Assembly (NCBI RefSeq): GCF_000722765.2
Contig: NZ_CP028415.1
Span: 1,184,501-1,248,500, forward strand
Source of the DNA: Streptococcus mitis
GTDB lineage: Bacteria; Bacillota; Bacilli; Lactobacillales; Streptococcaceae
Length of the DNA: 64,000 nt
Reading direction: 5' to 3'
Below are positions 1-7,969 of the stretch, one piece after another. The position numbers were made by a program, and so were the translations under genes. Below the pieces are notes generated by a model, which ran no database searches, had not been told where the DNA came from, and saw only the letters and a program-made list of their open reading frames with translations. How positions within the stretch are numbered: the first letter of the stretch is position 1; each line of letters begins with the position of its first letter.

Positions 1-536
1 TTGTAAGAATCATCGCCAAAATTTCCTAGCTTATTTAAATAATACCAATTGCCGTCTTCATAAATCCAGCCTGTCTTTACAGCATAATTATTATCAAAAT
101 AATAAGTTCTCTTTTCAGCAGATAGAGGATATTGTTCACCGTATACTTTTCCTGTATTTTCAGACGTTTTTGCCTCTAGTACTTGTTTATCTGTTTGTTC
201 TAGCAAAGCACCATCTTGTCCAAAATAGTACCACTTCTCCTGAAGGCCAATTTCGAAGACTGGACGATTATCAAATAAATCATCACGATAACCTGTTCCA
301 GGAATTTCTAAGTATTGCCATCCAACTACCATTTCTCCTTTATCACCAAAATAGTAAGTTTTACCGTCTATTTTATGCCAATAGATTGCTTTATGATCAT
401 CTTTTACATAATATTTTCTATTATCCTTATCAACAAATTGACCACCTGTGGTATCCGCAAATACAGTATTTATCGCTAGCAAACCAAAGAAAAATACTGT
501 CAGTCCAACTTGCATAGTTTTTTTAAAAAGTTTCAT
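1..536 (-). CDS. Choline-binding surface protein, CbpF/CbpC-like (3' end outside window)
   Basis: About 178 N-terminal residues are visible and the gene runs off the left edge. The protein opens with MKLFKKTMQVGLTVFFFG, a classical signal peptide ending near VFADTT. It continues with Tyr/Trp/Gly-rich segments (DGKTYYFGDKGEMVVGWQY, WYYFGQDGALLE, GWIYEDGNWYYLN) typical of choline-binding repeats that anchor proteins to phosphocholine on teichoic acids. The N-terminus closely resembles the CbpF/CbpC/CbpJ group of pneumococcus as I remember it. The start at 536 follows a good ribosome site (GGAGGT). A broken small-peptide ORF lies just upstream on the same strand, and a PlcR-like regulator gene is divergent, so peptide-dependent control of this surface protein is a reasonable inference. 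The exact paralogue cannot be named without the C-terminus. Confidence 0.85.
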   Translation of the reverse strand, partial: MKLFKKTMQVGLTVFFFGLLAINTVFADTTGGQFVDKDNRKYYVKDDHKAIYWHKIDGKTYYFGDKGEMVVGWQYLEIPGTGYRDDLFDNRPVFEIGLQEKWYYFGQDGALLEQTDKQVLEAKTSENTGKVYGEQYPLSAEKRTYYFDNNYAVKTGWIYEDGNWYYLNKLGNFGDDSY

Positions 537-559
537 TTATATATACCTCCAATATTAAA

Positions 560-705
560 TTAACACACCAGATGAGGAGAAGTTATAAACCTTACCATTT
601 GTCTATTCTTCTGAACAAACTGTTGATAGGGAATTGTATTACCAAATGCAAGAACGCTTAGTAATACAAATATAACTATTTTTTAATTCCACGATTTCTC
701 CTCAT
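560..705 (-). pseudogene. Frameshifted small secreted-peptide ORF upstream of the choline-binding gene
   Basis: Starting at ATG 705 the frame reads MRRNRGIKK and stops at TAG after a run of six A residues. One extra A would continue it as IVIFVLLSVLAFGNTIP and on to a stop at 560, giving about 48 residues with a signal-peptide-like hydrophobic core. No start codon exists in the downstream frame, so as it stands the product is not made. It shares strand and probably transcript with the choline-binding gene 24 bp downstream, and is divergent from a PlcR/Rgg-type regulator, which is where signalling-peptide genes of this regulator class sit. A phase-variable A-tract, a recent mutation, a sequencing error or pure chance are all possible. 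Confidence 0.4.
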
Positions 706-737
706 CTTATATTGTGAACCTCCTTTCTTTCTGCTTA

Positions 738-787
738 ATTCTAACACACATATGAAGATCAGTCAAATTTTTATGTTTATTTTGACT
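738..787 (-). promoter_or_regulatory. Promoter and candidate operator for the peptide/choline-binding transcript
   Basis: On the minus strand TTGACT (766-761) lies 17 bp from TAGAAT (743-738). The -35 hexamer is inside an inverted repeat, AGTCAAA (761-767) and TTTGACT (781-787), which could be the binding site of the divergent HTH-TPR regulator. Confidence 0.55.
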
Positions 788-828
788 TTTTTTATTATTA
801 TAACGCATAAGCATTTTTTATTTTGGGT

Positions 829-857
829 TTGCTATTTTTAACTAAAAGAAATATAAT
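829..857 (+). promoter_or_regulatory. Promoter of the HTH-TPR regulator gene
   Basis: TTGCTA (829-834), a 17-bp spacer and TATAAT (852-857) precede the regulator start by about 30 bp. The rest of the 350-bp gap between the two genes is AT-rich and holds the broken peptide ORF and the opposing promoter. Confidence 0.55.
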
Positions 858-887
858 TAAGTTAAGTAGAAAGGAACAATATTTTTT

Positions 888-1751
888 ATGAATATACTCG
901 CTGAGAAATTCAGAGTAAAGAGAAAAGAGTTAGGTCTCTCCCAACAAACTCTTGCAGAAGGAATTTGTGAACAAAGTCAGATTAGTAAAATTGAAAGAGG
1001 TCATTTTATTCCCTCCGCAGACTTGTTATTCAAACTCTCTCAACGACTTGAAGTCCCTTTGGATTACTTTTTCAATGAACAAATCGAAGTTAAGTCTAAC
1101 CTCTCTCACTTCAAGCAATTATCTGCTCGCTTATTAGATGATAGGAATTATGACGATTTGGAATATATTTATAGAATAGAGATTGAACGAAGTACTTTTC
1201 TAACACTAGAAGACCGAACTTACCTTGAGTGGATTAAAGCTATTATTGACTTCTATCAATATGACAGTAAGTGTGAGGCTATTTCTTCATTGGAAAATAT
1301 ATTATTAAAAGTCTCCTCAAATACTCTGATTTATTTAAAGGCATTGAATACTCTATCTAATTTCTATTCCTTAGTGGGTCTCGAACAAGAATATGAGGCA
1401 AACTACTCTCATTTGATGGAGTTATATCAGACAAAAAATTTTGAGCACCAAGAGTTTTTATTTGGCTACATCAGAGTTCGTTACAACTACGCTCACTACC
1501 TAGTATCAAAGGAAAAATATAACGAAGCCATCCAAGAAGCTCTTGAGACGATTGAACTCTGTAAACAAAGACAGACAAGCTACCAACTGGCTCCCCTACT
1601 TATTCTTGTAGGAAATGCTGGAGCCAAATTTCTAGACAAAGAACAAGTCAAAAATTATTATATAGAAGCAAGAGAGTTATGTAAGATTTATAACAATCCT
1701 TTAATGTTGATGAAGATAGAAAATTATTTGAAGGAATTAGATACTGTTTAG
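888..1751 (+). CDS. PlcR/Rgg-family HTH-TPR transcriptional regulator
   Basis: The 287-residue protein has an N-terminal XRE-type helix-turn-helix (residues about 5-60, with LGLSQQTLAEG and QISKIERG). It is followed by an all-helical region resembling the TPR peptide-binding array of PlcR, Rgg and TprA regulators. Such proteins normally bind a short re-imported peptide and switch on a neighbouring gene. The gene is divergent from a choline-binding protein gene and a damaged peptide ORF, with an inverted repeat between the promoters. The start ATG at 888 has AAGGAAC upstream. Family assignment is firm. The cognate peptide and target are inferred from position only. Confidence 0.82.
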   Translation: MNILAEKFRVKRKELGLSQQTLAEGICEQSQISKIERGHFIPSADLLFKLSQRLEVPLDYFFNEQIEVKSNLSHFKQLSARLLDDRNYDDLEYIYRIEIERSTFLTLEDRTYLEWIKAIIDFYQYDSKCEAISSLENILLKVSSNTLIYLKALNTLSNFYSLVGLEQEYEANYSHLMELYQTKNFEHQEFLFGYIRVRYNYAHYLVSKEKYNEAIQEALETIELCKQRQTSYQLAPLLILVGNAGAKFLDKEQVKNYYIEARELCKIYNNPLMLMKIENYLKELDTV

Positions 1752-1795
1752 TTAATCTTGACATTATAGTTTTTCTGAAACGTTAAATAACCTGT

Positions 1796-1828
1796 AAGGC
1801 TGATAGTGAAATTAATACTATCAGCCTT
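1796..1828 (+). terminator. Terminator-like hairpin after the HTH-TPR regulator
   Basis: A perfect 12-bp stem (AAGGCTGATAGT and its complement) with a 9-nt loop lies 45 bp after the regulator stop. The following tail is AT-rich but not a pure T run. Confidence 0.6.
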
Positions 1829-1838
1829 ATAATTATGC

Positions 1839-1886
1839 GACTATTAGTCCGTCTCGCTCCGTTAGGTGCGAGACGGACTAATAGTC
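1839..1886. repeat. Long perfect intergenic hairpin
   Basis: Two 19-base arms (1839-1857 and 1868-1886, GACTATTAGTCCGTCTCGC and its exact complement) are separated by 10 bases. It has no T tract, so it is not an obvious terminator. The remaining gap up to 2053 shows nothing recognisable. Confidence 0.75.
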
Positions 1887-2044
1887 ACATAATAAAAAAC
1901 TAAACAAATTGATTAGGAAACTCAAACTAAGTTCCAACAATGCTTTAGGAACTACAGTCTACTACTTCAGATTCAGTTCACTATAATTTCCAAACGAATC
2001 TTATGATAGCTACTTTGTTAGGATGCTCTTATTTTTTATCAGAC

Positions 2045-2081
2045 AAAACAAAAGGATTAAGGAGGTGCAATTCCTTAATCC
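2045..2081 (-). terminator. Intrinsic terminator of the ATP-grasp/esterase operon
   Basis: GGATTAAGGA (2054-2063) pairs with TCCTTAATCC (2072-2081). On the minus strand it is followed by TTTTGTTTTG, just downstream of the gene ending at 2090. Confidence 0.8.
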
Positions 2082-2089
2082 AAGAGTTC

Positions 2090-3256
2090 TTATTCTTGAC
2101 GTTGTCCGAAATCAGCAATCATCTGCTCCATTTCTTGTCTGCTCGGAGTTGTCAGCATATACAGGTAATCTCCTTGAAGTTCCGCAAAGGCTGCTGGCAT
2201 GATTTTTTTAACCTTGAACTGCTGGCTGTATTTGGCAAGCAAGTCCTCCTCAGAATAGACATAGTGAGCATTTGCACGACGGGATGTAGCTAAACAATAT
2301 TGAGGTTCAAAGTCTGACGCTGGGAACTCTTCTCCTGCGACAATGGCTGCATATCCACGATAGAGGTCCAAGGAATGAGCAAAATTATAAACATCGATAG
2401 TGAAACCACCTGCAGGGCGATTATTGTACTCGATGGCAATATAATCATCCCCTTCACGGAAGAACTCAATATGGAAGAAACGTTCTTTCATACCAAATTC
2501 TTTGACAATTGCCTCACCATATTTACGTAATTTGGGATCCATATCCTTAAGAACATAGTAGGAATTGTCCATCTTATAAATCATGAGATCCAGCGGTGTA
2601 TAGGCATAGTCAAAGGTTGTTGAGAAGACAATCTTTCCATCCTTGTCTACGAGCCCATCAAAGGTGCAAATTTCGCTAGAGGTGACAAATTTCTCAAAGA
2701 AATAAACAGTCGAATGGTCCCATTCTTGCTTGAAGTGATTGACATCGTCTTCTGTCTCAAGTTTAAAGGTTGCGGCTGCTCCCACTCCATTATCAGGTTT
2801 AGCAATCATTGGCAGGCCGATTTCATTCACAGCTTGATCCACATCTGCTTCCGTCTTGATAACAGCTCCAGGTACCACGGGGACACCTGCTTTCTTGAAG
2901 AGTTTCTTCATTTCAGACTTAAATTTCGTCTTTTTTAGATCCTCTGGTTTGGCACCAAAAACATTGAATTGTTCACGAAGACTTGCATCTAACTCAAGCC
3001 AGTATTCATTATGAGACTCGATACGATCAATTGGGCCATGTTTATAAAAGAGAAAAGCAACTGCACGTTTGACTTCATCTATATTTTCAAGATTATCCAC
3101 ACGGAAATACTCGGTCAGGCTATTGCGTAAAGGTTCATCCAATTGCTCGTATGGTTCTTGACCAATTCCCAAGACTGTGATGCCTTTATTAGCTAGTTCA
3201 ATGGTAAACTGTTGAAAGTTTTGCGGATAGTAGGGAGAAATAACAAGGTAATTCAT
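2090..3256 (-). CDS. ATP-grasp domain protein (carboxylate ligase-like)
   Basis: The 388-residue protein has the ATP-grasp layout: an N-terminal alpha/beta domain, then the ATP-binding part with IGLPMIAKPDNGVGA (around residue 150) and the metal-binding segment IEYNNRPAGG (around residue 280). Enzymes of this fold join a carboxylate to an amine or thiol through an acyl-phosphate. The substrate here is unknown. It is the last gene of a three-gene minus-strand cluster with two PF00756-type esterases, separated from the next gene by 12 bp, so it probably acts in the same pathway. There is no signal peptide, so it should be cytosolic. Family confidence is high and specific function is unknown. 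Confidence 0.75.
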   Translation of the reverse strand: MNYLVISPYYPQNFQQFTIELANKGITVLGIGQEPYEQLDEPLRNSLTEYFRVDNLENIDEVKRAVAFLFYKHGPIDRIESHNEYWLELDASLREQFNVFGAKPEDLKKTKFKSEMKKLFKKAGVPVVPGAVIKTEADVDQAVNEIGLPMIAKPDNGVGAAATFKLETEDDVNHFKQEWDHSTVYFFEKFVTSSEICTFDGLVDKDGKIVFSTTFDYAYTPLDLMIYKMDNSYYVLKDMDPKLRKYGEAIVKEFGMKERFFHIEFFREGDDYIAIEYNNRPAGGFTIDVYNFAHSLDLYRGYAAIVAGEEFPASDFEPQYCLATSRRANAHYVYSEEDLLAKYSQQFKVKKIMPAAFAELQGDYLYMLTTPSRQEMEQMIADFGQRQE

Positions 3257-3268
3257 AGGTAACTCCTT

Positions 3269-4009
3269 TTATAAATAGAGATTTCCAAGGAAATAAGGCA
3301 TTTGTTTGCGCCACCATTCCCAGTCGTGGGCGACATCGTGCCCCCATTCAGCAAACCAGGCTGGAATTTGTTTCTGGTCAAAGGCTTCTTTTAGCTTGTA
3401 AAAGGATGGTAAACCGTCTTGTTCCCAGGCTCCAAGACCCGTACACAGCACAATCTCTGCCTGGCGATAACGGTCAATAAACCAGCCGTCGTTCTGGTTC
3501 CAGATATAATCTACTGGCGAGTTTTGGTAAATGGCATCGTCATTGTAGTAATCGCCGACAAAGAAACGTGCATCGTAAACACCACTGAGAGCAATCACCT
3601 TTGTAAAAACATCTGGATGTTGGAGGAAAAAGTTGACTGCATGGTAGGCGCCCATCGAGCATCCTGTCGTCATCATACCATCAAACCAACCTGTCTTATG
3701 CTTGATAAAAGGAATGGCCTCATCAATCACATAACGCTCGTAGGCACGGTGCATCTCTGCTTGGTCGTGCCCATTTTTCCAAGTGGCCAACCAGCTCTCA
3801 CTATCTACACTGGACAGGGTAAAGAACTGGACACGGCCTTCCTCGATAAAGGAAGCACAGGCACCAATCATGCCAAAATCATAGTATTCGTTGTGACTAC
3901 CACCTGATGAAGCAAAGACCACAACTGGAATCCCAGCATGTCCATAACGATTAAGGTACATTTCACGGTTAAGATTGCCACTCCAGTGGCTAAGGTTTTC
4001 AATATGCAT
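3269..4009 (-). CDS. Alpha/beta-hydrolase of the putative esterase (PF00756) family
   Basis: The 246-residue protein has the nucleophile elbow GCSMGAYHAV (Ser near residue 117) and a C-terminal EWGHDVAHDWEWW segment that should supply the catalytic His, as in esterase D/antigen 85-type enzymes. No signal peptide is seen, so it is a cytosolic esterase of unknown substrate. It lies between another PF00756-type esterase upstream (20-bp gap) and an ATP-grasp gene downstream (12-bp gap), all read as one operon. Its start is preceded by AAAAGGAG. Confidence 0.75.
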   Translation of the reverse strand: MHIENLSHWSGNLNREMYLNRYGHAGIPVVVFASSGGSHNEYYDFGMIGACASFIEEGRVQFFTLSSVDSESWLATWKNGHDQAEMHRAYERYVIDEAIPFIKHKTGWFDGMMTTGCSMGAYHAVNFFLQHPDVFTKVIALSGVYDARFFVGDYYNDDAIYQNSPVDYIWNQNDGWFIDRYRQAEIVLCTGLGAWEQDGLPSFYKLKEAFDQKQIPAWFAEWGHDVAHDWEWWRKQMPYFLGNLYL

Positions 4010-4029
4010 TGGCTTTCTCCTTTTCTAAC

Positions 4030-4854
4030 TTACCATTTTTCTGCAAAAAAACGGAGACAGTCTGGTAAATTTTCCGACCAAGGGATTTCACTATGGATGG
4101 CACCAGACTGAACTTTCAAAACAAGATTATCTAAGTGTACCCCACCTGCTATCAAATCATGGTAATACCGAAGAGACGAATCGATATAGGCTTGCTTGAT
4201 ATTGCCAGCCATCAGGGTCTTGTCCGTATCATCTGCTTCTTCTGTTCCTACATAGATGAAGATACGCTGTTCAGGGGACAGTTTCTTGCGCTCAATATAG
4301 CGGTTAAAGGCGTCTTGGTGCAGCCAGTTTGCAGAAGAAAAGACTCCTAGACAACCAATTTGGTCTTGGTATTCCAAACCGATAAACTGGGTAATATTGC
4401 CTCCTAGTGACGAGCCAATCATAGCCGTATGCTGGCGGTCAGCTTTAGTACGGTAGGTCTCATCGATAAAAGGTTTGACCACCTCCATGACAAACTCAGA
4501 ATATTCCACACCCTTACCGCCAAATTGCTGTCCTGGGATAGGAGATTCTTGGAACTTCCAAGCCGCATACTCATTCATCCGCCCCATACCATCATTGTCA
4601 ATGGCAACGACAATCATGCGACTGATATCAGGATTACGCTTAATAGCTGGGATAATCTTCCATGAATGGCCAATGAAGGACTCCTTGCTATAAAAAACAT
4701 TTTGCCCGTCATGAAAGTAAACCACAGGATAGGAACGATCCGTGTCTTTCTCATAATCTTTAGGCAAAAGAACACGTACACGGCGTTCCTTACCTGTATA
4801 AGGAACCTTGAGTTTGTGTTCTTTCATTTTTAAATAAAAGTAGGATTGATTCAT
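4030..4854 (-). CDS. Alpha/beta-hydrolase of the putative esterase (PF00756) family
   Basis: This is the first gene of the esterase/ATP-grasp operon. The protein carries VVYFHDGQNVF near the N-terminus, the nucleophile elbow GSSLGGNITQF and a terminal SGAIHSEIPWSENL that fits the catalytic His region, as in enterochelin-esterase-like hydrolases. I chose ATG 4854 (274 aa, MNQSYFYLKM) because AGAGAG precedes it. An in-frame TTG at 4878 would add 8 residues but lies almost on the likely transcription start (TATAAT on the minus strand just upstream). The substrate is unknown. Confidence 0.72.
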   Translation of the reverse strand: MNQSYFYLKMKEHKLKVPYTGKERRVRVLLPKDYEKDTDRSYPVVYFHDGQNVFYSKESFIGHSWKIIPAIKRNPDISRMIVVAIDNDGMGRMNEYAAWKFQESPIPGQQFGGKGVEYSEFVMEVVKPFIDETYRTKADRQHTAMIGSSLGGNITQFIGLEYQDQIGCLGVFSSANWLHQDAFNRYIERKKLSPEQRIFIYVGTEEADDTDKTLMAGNIKQAYIDSSLRYYHDLIAGGVHLDNLVLKVQSGAIHSEIPWSENLPDCLRFFAEKW

Positions 4855-4909
4855 TGTCAGAAAACTCTCTATATTCAAAATTTTATTTTATTATATCACA
4901 ATTATAGAA

Positions 4910-4956
4910 AAAAAGTTAGTTTTGCTTCCACTTTTGGAATTAAAAACTAACTTTTT
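4910..4956 (-). terminator. Terminator of thiI
   Basis: Long AT-rich inverted repeat (AAAAAGTTAGTTTT at 4910-4923 and its complement at 4943-4956) between thiI and the esterase operon. It can serve the minus-strand thiI transcript. Confidence 0.65.
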
Positions 4957-4990
4957 CATTTAATTTTCTAAATTCTTTTGGATTTTCTGA

Positions 4991-6205
4991 TTAGAGCAGA
5001 TTGTCAATCAAGTCATCAACTTCATCTTTTTCAACCTGCGGTGTAATCTCAGTAATCATGATTCCAGCTACAGCTCGCTCAACTAAACCTTCAACATCCA
5101 TGCGAGCTTCATACTGCTCCGCATTCTTAATCTTAGGATTTGTTTTCGGACGATCTGGCGCAAAAATGGTACAACAGTCTTCAAAAGGCTGGATAGAAAT
5201 TTCAAAGGTGTCAATTTCCTGAGCAATGTCAATGATTTCCAACTTATCCATTGTCACAACTGGACGGATGATAGGAGTGTTGGTAACTGCATTGATAGCC
5301 TGCATGCTTTCTAAGGTCTGGCTAGCTACTTGACCTAGGCTTTCCCCATTGATGATAACTAAACCATTTCGTACCTCACGAATACGATCTGTAATCCGCA
5401 TCATAAAGCGACGAGTTAGAGTCATCAAGTAAGCTTCTGGCGCTTTAGCCTTGATTTCTTCTTGAATCTCTGTAAAAGGAACTTCGATAAACTGGATATT
5501 TCCCCCAAACTTGGTTAATTTACGGGTCAAATCTTGGGCTTTTTTTAGTGCACCAGGACTCGTGTAAGGTGGGCTGGCAAAGTGAACGGCCTCAATATCC
5601 ACCCCGCGTTTAAGTGCAAGATAACCTGCTACAGGTGAGTCGATCCCTCCTGACAACATGAGCATCCCTTTACCTGAAGTTCCAACTGGCAAACCACCAG
5701 CCCCACGAATAGTTTCAAAAGAAAGATAGGCTGCTTCTTCACGGATTTCCACCTGAAGATTGATGTCAGGACTTTTCATTTGAGCTTGCACATTTGGAAT
5801 GGCTTCGAAAACAGCTCCTCCAAGGGTTTGGTTGAGTTCACGACTATCCAACGCAAAGTTGTGGTCGCTACGTTTACTAGAGATTTTAAAGGTCATGCCT
5901 TCCTTGTAGATGTCCTGCATAATCTCTTGGACAGCAGACTTCAGAACTTCTACAGATTTTTCAACCTTATAAACAGGGGAAAAGTTTTGAATTCCAAAAA
6001 CTTGTTTGAGCGATTCTGCTACTGCTGTGTAATCAGCTCCATTGAGATAAGCATGGGCACGGTCACGATCTGCCGTTACCTTAACTTGGGGATAGATAGA
6101 CAAAACGTCTGAAATATTATTGCGAAGTTTATTGATGAAACGCATACGGTTTTTGCCCTTGGTTGACAATTCTCCGTAGCGAATCATAATTTCTGAATAC
6201 TGCAT
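4991..6205 (-). CDS. thiI: tRNA 4-thiouridine synthetase ThiI
   Basis: The 404-residue protein shows a ferredoxin-like/THUMP N-terminal half (to about residue 165) and a PP-loop ATP pyrophosphatase domain with [19 protein letters not shown]. It activates U8 of tRNA for sulfur transfer and also feeds sulfur to thiazole synthesis in some bacteria. The rhodanese extension of the E. coli enzyme is absent, as usual in Firmicutes. The adjacent cysteine desulfurase gene ends 8 bp upstream and is the expected sulfur donor. Two adjacent Cys residues occur in the C-terminal part ([11 protein letters not shown]). Start and length match the Firmicute family. Confidence 0.95.
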   Translation of the reverse strand: MQYSEIMIRYGELSTKGKNRMRFINKLRNNISDVLSIYPQVKVTADRDRAHAYLNGADYTAVAESLKQVFGIQNFSPVYKVEKSVEVLKSAVQEIMQDIYKEGMTFKISSKRSDHNFALDSRELNQTLGGAVFEAIPNVQAQMKSPDINLQVEIREEAAYLSFETIRGAGGLPVGTSGKGMLMLSGGIDSPVAGYLALKRGVDIEAVHFASPPYTSPGALKKAQDLTRKLTKFGGNIQFIEVPFTEIQEEIKAKAPEAYLMTLTRRFMMRITDRIREVRNGLVIINGESLGQVASQTLESMQAINAVTNTPIIRPVVTMDKLEIIDIAQEIDTFEISIQPFEDCCTIFAPDRPKTNPKIKNAEQYEARMDVEGLVERAVAGIMITEITPQVEKDEVDDLIDNLL

Positions 6206-6213
6206 AAATGCTC

Positions 6214-7356
6214 CTATCTTACTTTTCTAGTTTGGTTGTAAATTAATTTTAACTTGGTCAAAAACTGCTCGACCTGACTCATATCATTTTCAAGGTCTAG
6301 GCTTAGACGCACAGCTGACTGAGCCTTATCTTTATCCACTCCCATGGCAATCAGAGTTCCTGCAGGTTTCCCAGCCTTGGACGAACAAGCAGAGGTCGTT
6401 GAGATGAAAATATCATAGTCTTCAAAGGCGTGAACGATGACTTCACCACGAACACCCTTGATTCCAAAAGTCAGGATATGAGGTGCGAAGTCTTCCTCAT
6501 CCGAGAAGACAAAAATATCTGGATAATCCAGAAGGGCTTGACGAATCACTGCCTTCATCTGCCCAGTCTTGCTCCTAAAGATATCTAGCTTTTCCATAGA
6601 TAAACGGAGAGCCTTGGCTGTCGCTGCAATCCCTGCCACATTTTCAGTTGTCGAACGGTAATCACGTTCCTGACCTCCACCTGTTAAAAGAGGCGTGATC
6701 TTCTTGCCAGACTTGATATAGACAAAACCAACACCACGGATTCCGTGGAACTTGTGACTAGAGAAAGTCGCAAAATCCACTCGTTCTGTCAGATACTTTT
6801 CAGTCGGAATTTTAGCAAGCGCCTGAACCGCATCAACGTGGAAGGAAATAGTTGGCTTGTCTGCTAACAGTTCTGAAATAGCCTCAATGGGCTGAATAGA
6901 GCCAATTTCATTGTTTACTGCCATGATGGAAACTAGAGTCGTATCAGGTCTTATCAAATCTGCTAGCGCCTCAACATCCACAAATCCTTTGTTATCCACT
7001 GGAGCAAAATCCACTTCAAAACCTTGACTTTTCAGCCAGAGGGCTGATTCCTTAACTGCTGGATGTTCAATGTTCGAAACGATGATGTGCTTGCCAAACT
7101 GGGCTTTTTCAAAGGCCACACCCTTGATGACCCAGTTATCCCCTTCTGTTCCTCCAGAGGTAAAGAAGATTTCATCACTTTTCTTACCGATTAAATCTGC
7201 AATTTGCTGACGAGAAGCATCTAAGATTCGTGTTGCCTGGTCTCCCAAACGATGGAGGCTAGATGGATTTCCTAAAATTTTTGAAGCGACCTGCATATAA
7301 GTTTCAAGTGCTTCAGAATAGGGCTTGGTCGTCGCCGAATTATCAAAGTAAATCAT
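6214..7356 (-). CDS. Cysteine desulfurase (NifS/IscS family)
   Basis: The 380-residue PLP enzyme begins [17 protein letters not shown]. It has the PLP-binding Lys in FSSHKFHG and the mobile catalytic Cys in [11 protein letters not shown]. It removes sulfur from cysteine as a persulfide. Lying 8 bp upstream of thiI on the same strand, it is most likely the dedicated donor for tRNA thiolation (the role of NifZ in Bacillus). It resembles short NifS-type desulfurases rather than SufS. Confidence 0.93.
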   Translation of the reverse strand: MIYFDNSATTKPYSEALETYMQVASKILGNPSSLHRLGDQATRILDASRQQIADLIGKKSDEIFFTSGGTEGDNWVIKGVAFEKAQFGKHIIVSNIEHPAVKESALWLKSQGFEVDFAPVDNKGFVDVEALADLIRPDTTLVSIMAVNNEIGSIQPIEAISELLADKPTISFHVDAVQALAKIPTEKYLTERVDFATFSSHKFHGIRGVGFVYIKSGKKITPLLTGGGQERDYRSTTENVAGIAATAKALRLSMEKLDIFRSKTGQMKAVIRQALLDYPDIFVFSDEEDFAPHILTFGIKGVRGEVIVHAFEDYDIFISTTSACSSKAGKPAGTLIAMGVDKDKAQSAVRLSLDLENDMSQVEQFLTKLKLIYNQTRKVR

Positions 7357-7494
7357 ATTTTCTCACGCTTTCTAAAATCACTCCCTCTATTGTATCATGA
7401 AACGGAGCCTGCGACAAGAAAGGGCAATTTCTCTTTTTTTAAGATTTTTTTAAAGAAATGCGGTATAATAAATTTTAATTAAAGGAGAGAATGT

Positions 7495-7923
7495 ATGTCT
7501 AATTATCGTAGAACTTCAAAACCAAAAACAGAACACATCAAAAAAGGCTTTACAGTCTTTCAAAAAACCGTTGCTACTATCGGTAGTATTCTTGGCTTGA
7601 TTACCGCTAGTATCACTATCATGAACGCCTTGGATAATAACAAAAATACTAAAAAAGAACCTACGACAACCCAGACGACAACAATTGTCAAAGAAATTCA
7701 AAAGGAATCCCCTCAGGAAAACACTAGTCCCAATAAGGAAAATAACACTACCCAAGAAAAAACACAGCAAGAGGAAACACCAAAATCTAACGTCAAGGAA
7801 GAGAAAAAAGAAGAGCAGAAAGCATCAACTCAGGAATCTACTACTCCTGCTCCAAGTAAGCCTACTACTAAAAATGAAAAACAGTCCAATACCCCAACTT
7901 CGGAAAATAAAACTAATCAATAA
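7495..7923 (+). CDS. Small membrane-anchored protein with low-complexity tail
   Basis: The 142-residue protein has a basic N-terminus (MSNYRRTSKPKTEHIKKG), one hydrophobic helix (about residues 26-46, VATIGSILGLITASITIM) and a long tail of Thr, Lys, Glu, Gln and Pro with no fold. Topology is probably a cytosolic N-terminus and an external disordered tail. A ribosome site (AAAGGAGAG) precedes the start. Similar short proteins are conserved in streptococci but I do not know a function. Runs of A-rich codons make the tail length likely to vary between strains. Confidence 0.7.
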   Translation: MSNYRRTSKPKTEHIKKGFTVFQKTVATIGSILGLITASITIMNALDNNKNTKKEPTTTQTTTIVKEIQKESPQENTSPNKENNTTQEKTQQEETPKSNVKEEKKEEQKASTQESTTPAPSKPTTKNEKQSNTPTSENKTNQ

Positions 7924-7929
7924 TCACTA

Positions 7930-7969
7930 AAATAGCCTCCTTCCAAATTTGGAAAGAAGCTATTTTTTT
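7930..7969 (+). terminator. Terminator shared by the 7495 gene and ftsK
   Basis: AATAGC and GCTATT arms around TTCCAAATTTGGAA, followed by a T run on the plus strand. It reaches the ftsK stop codon, so the two convergent genes meet here. Confidence 0.75.

Noticed and set aside
7516..7770. 84-codon minus-strand frame inside the 142-residue membrane protein gene
   Set aside because: Antisense to a gene with a good ribosome site and terminator, and without a ribosome site of its own.
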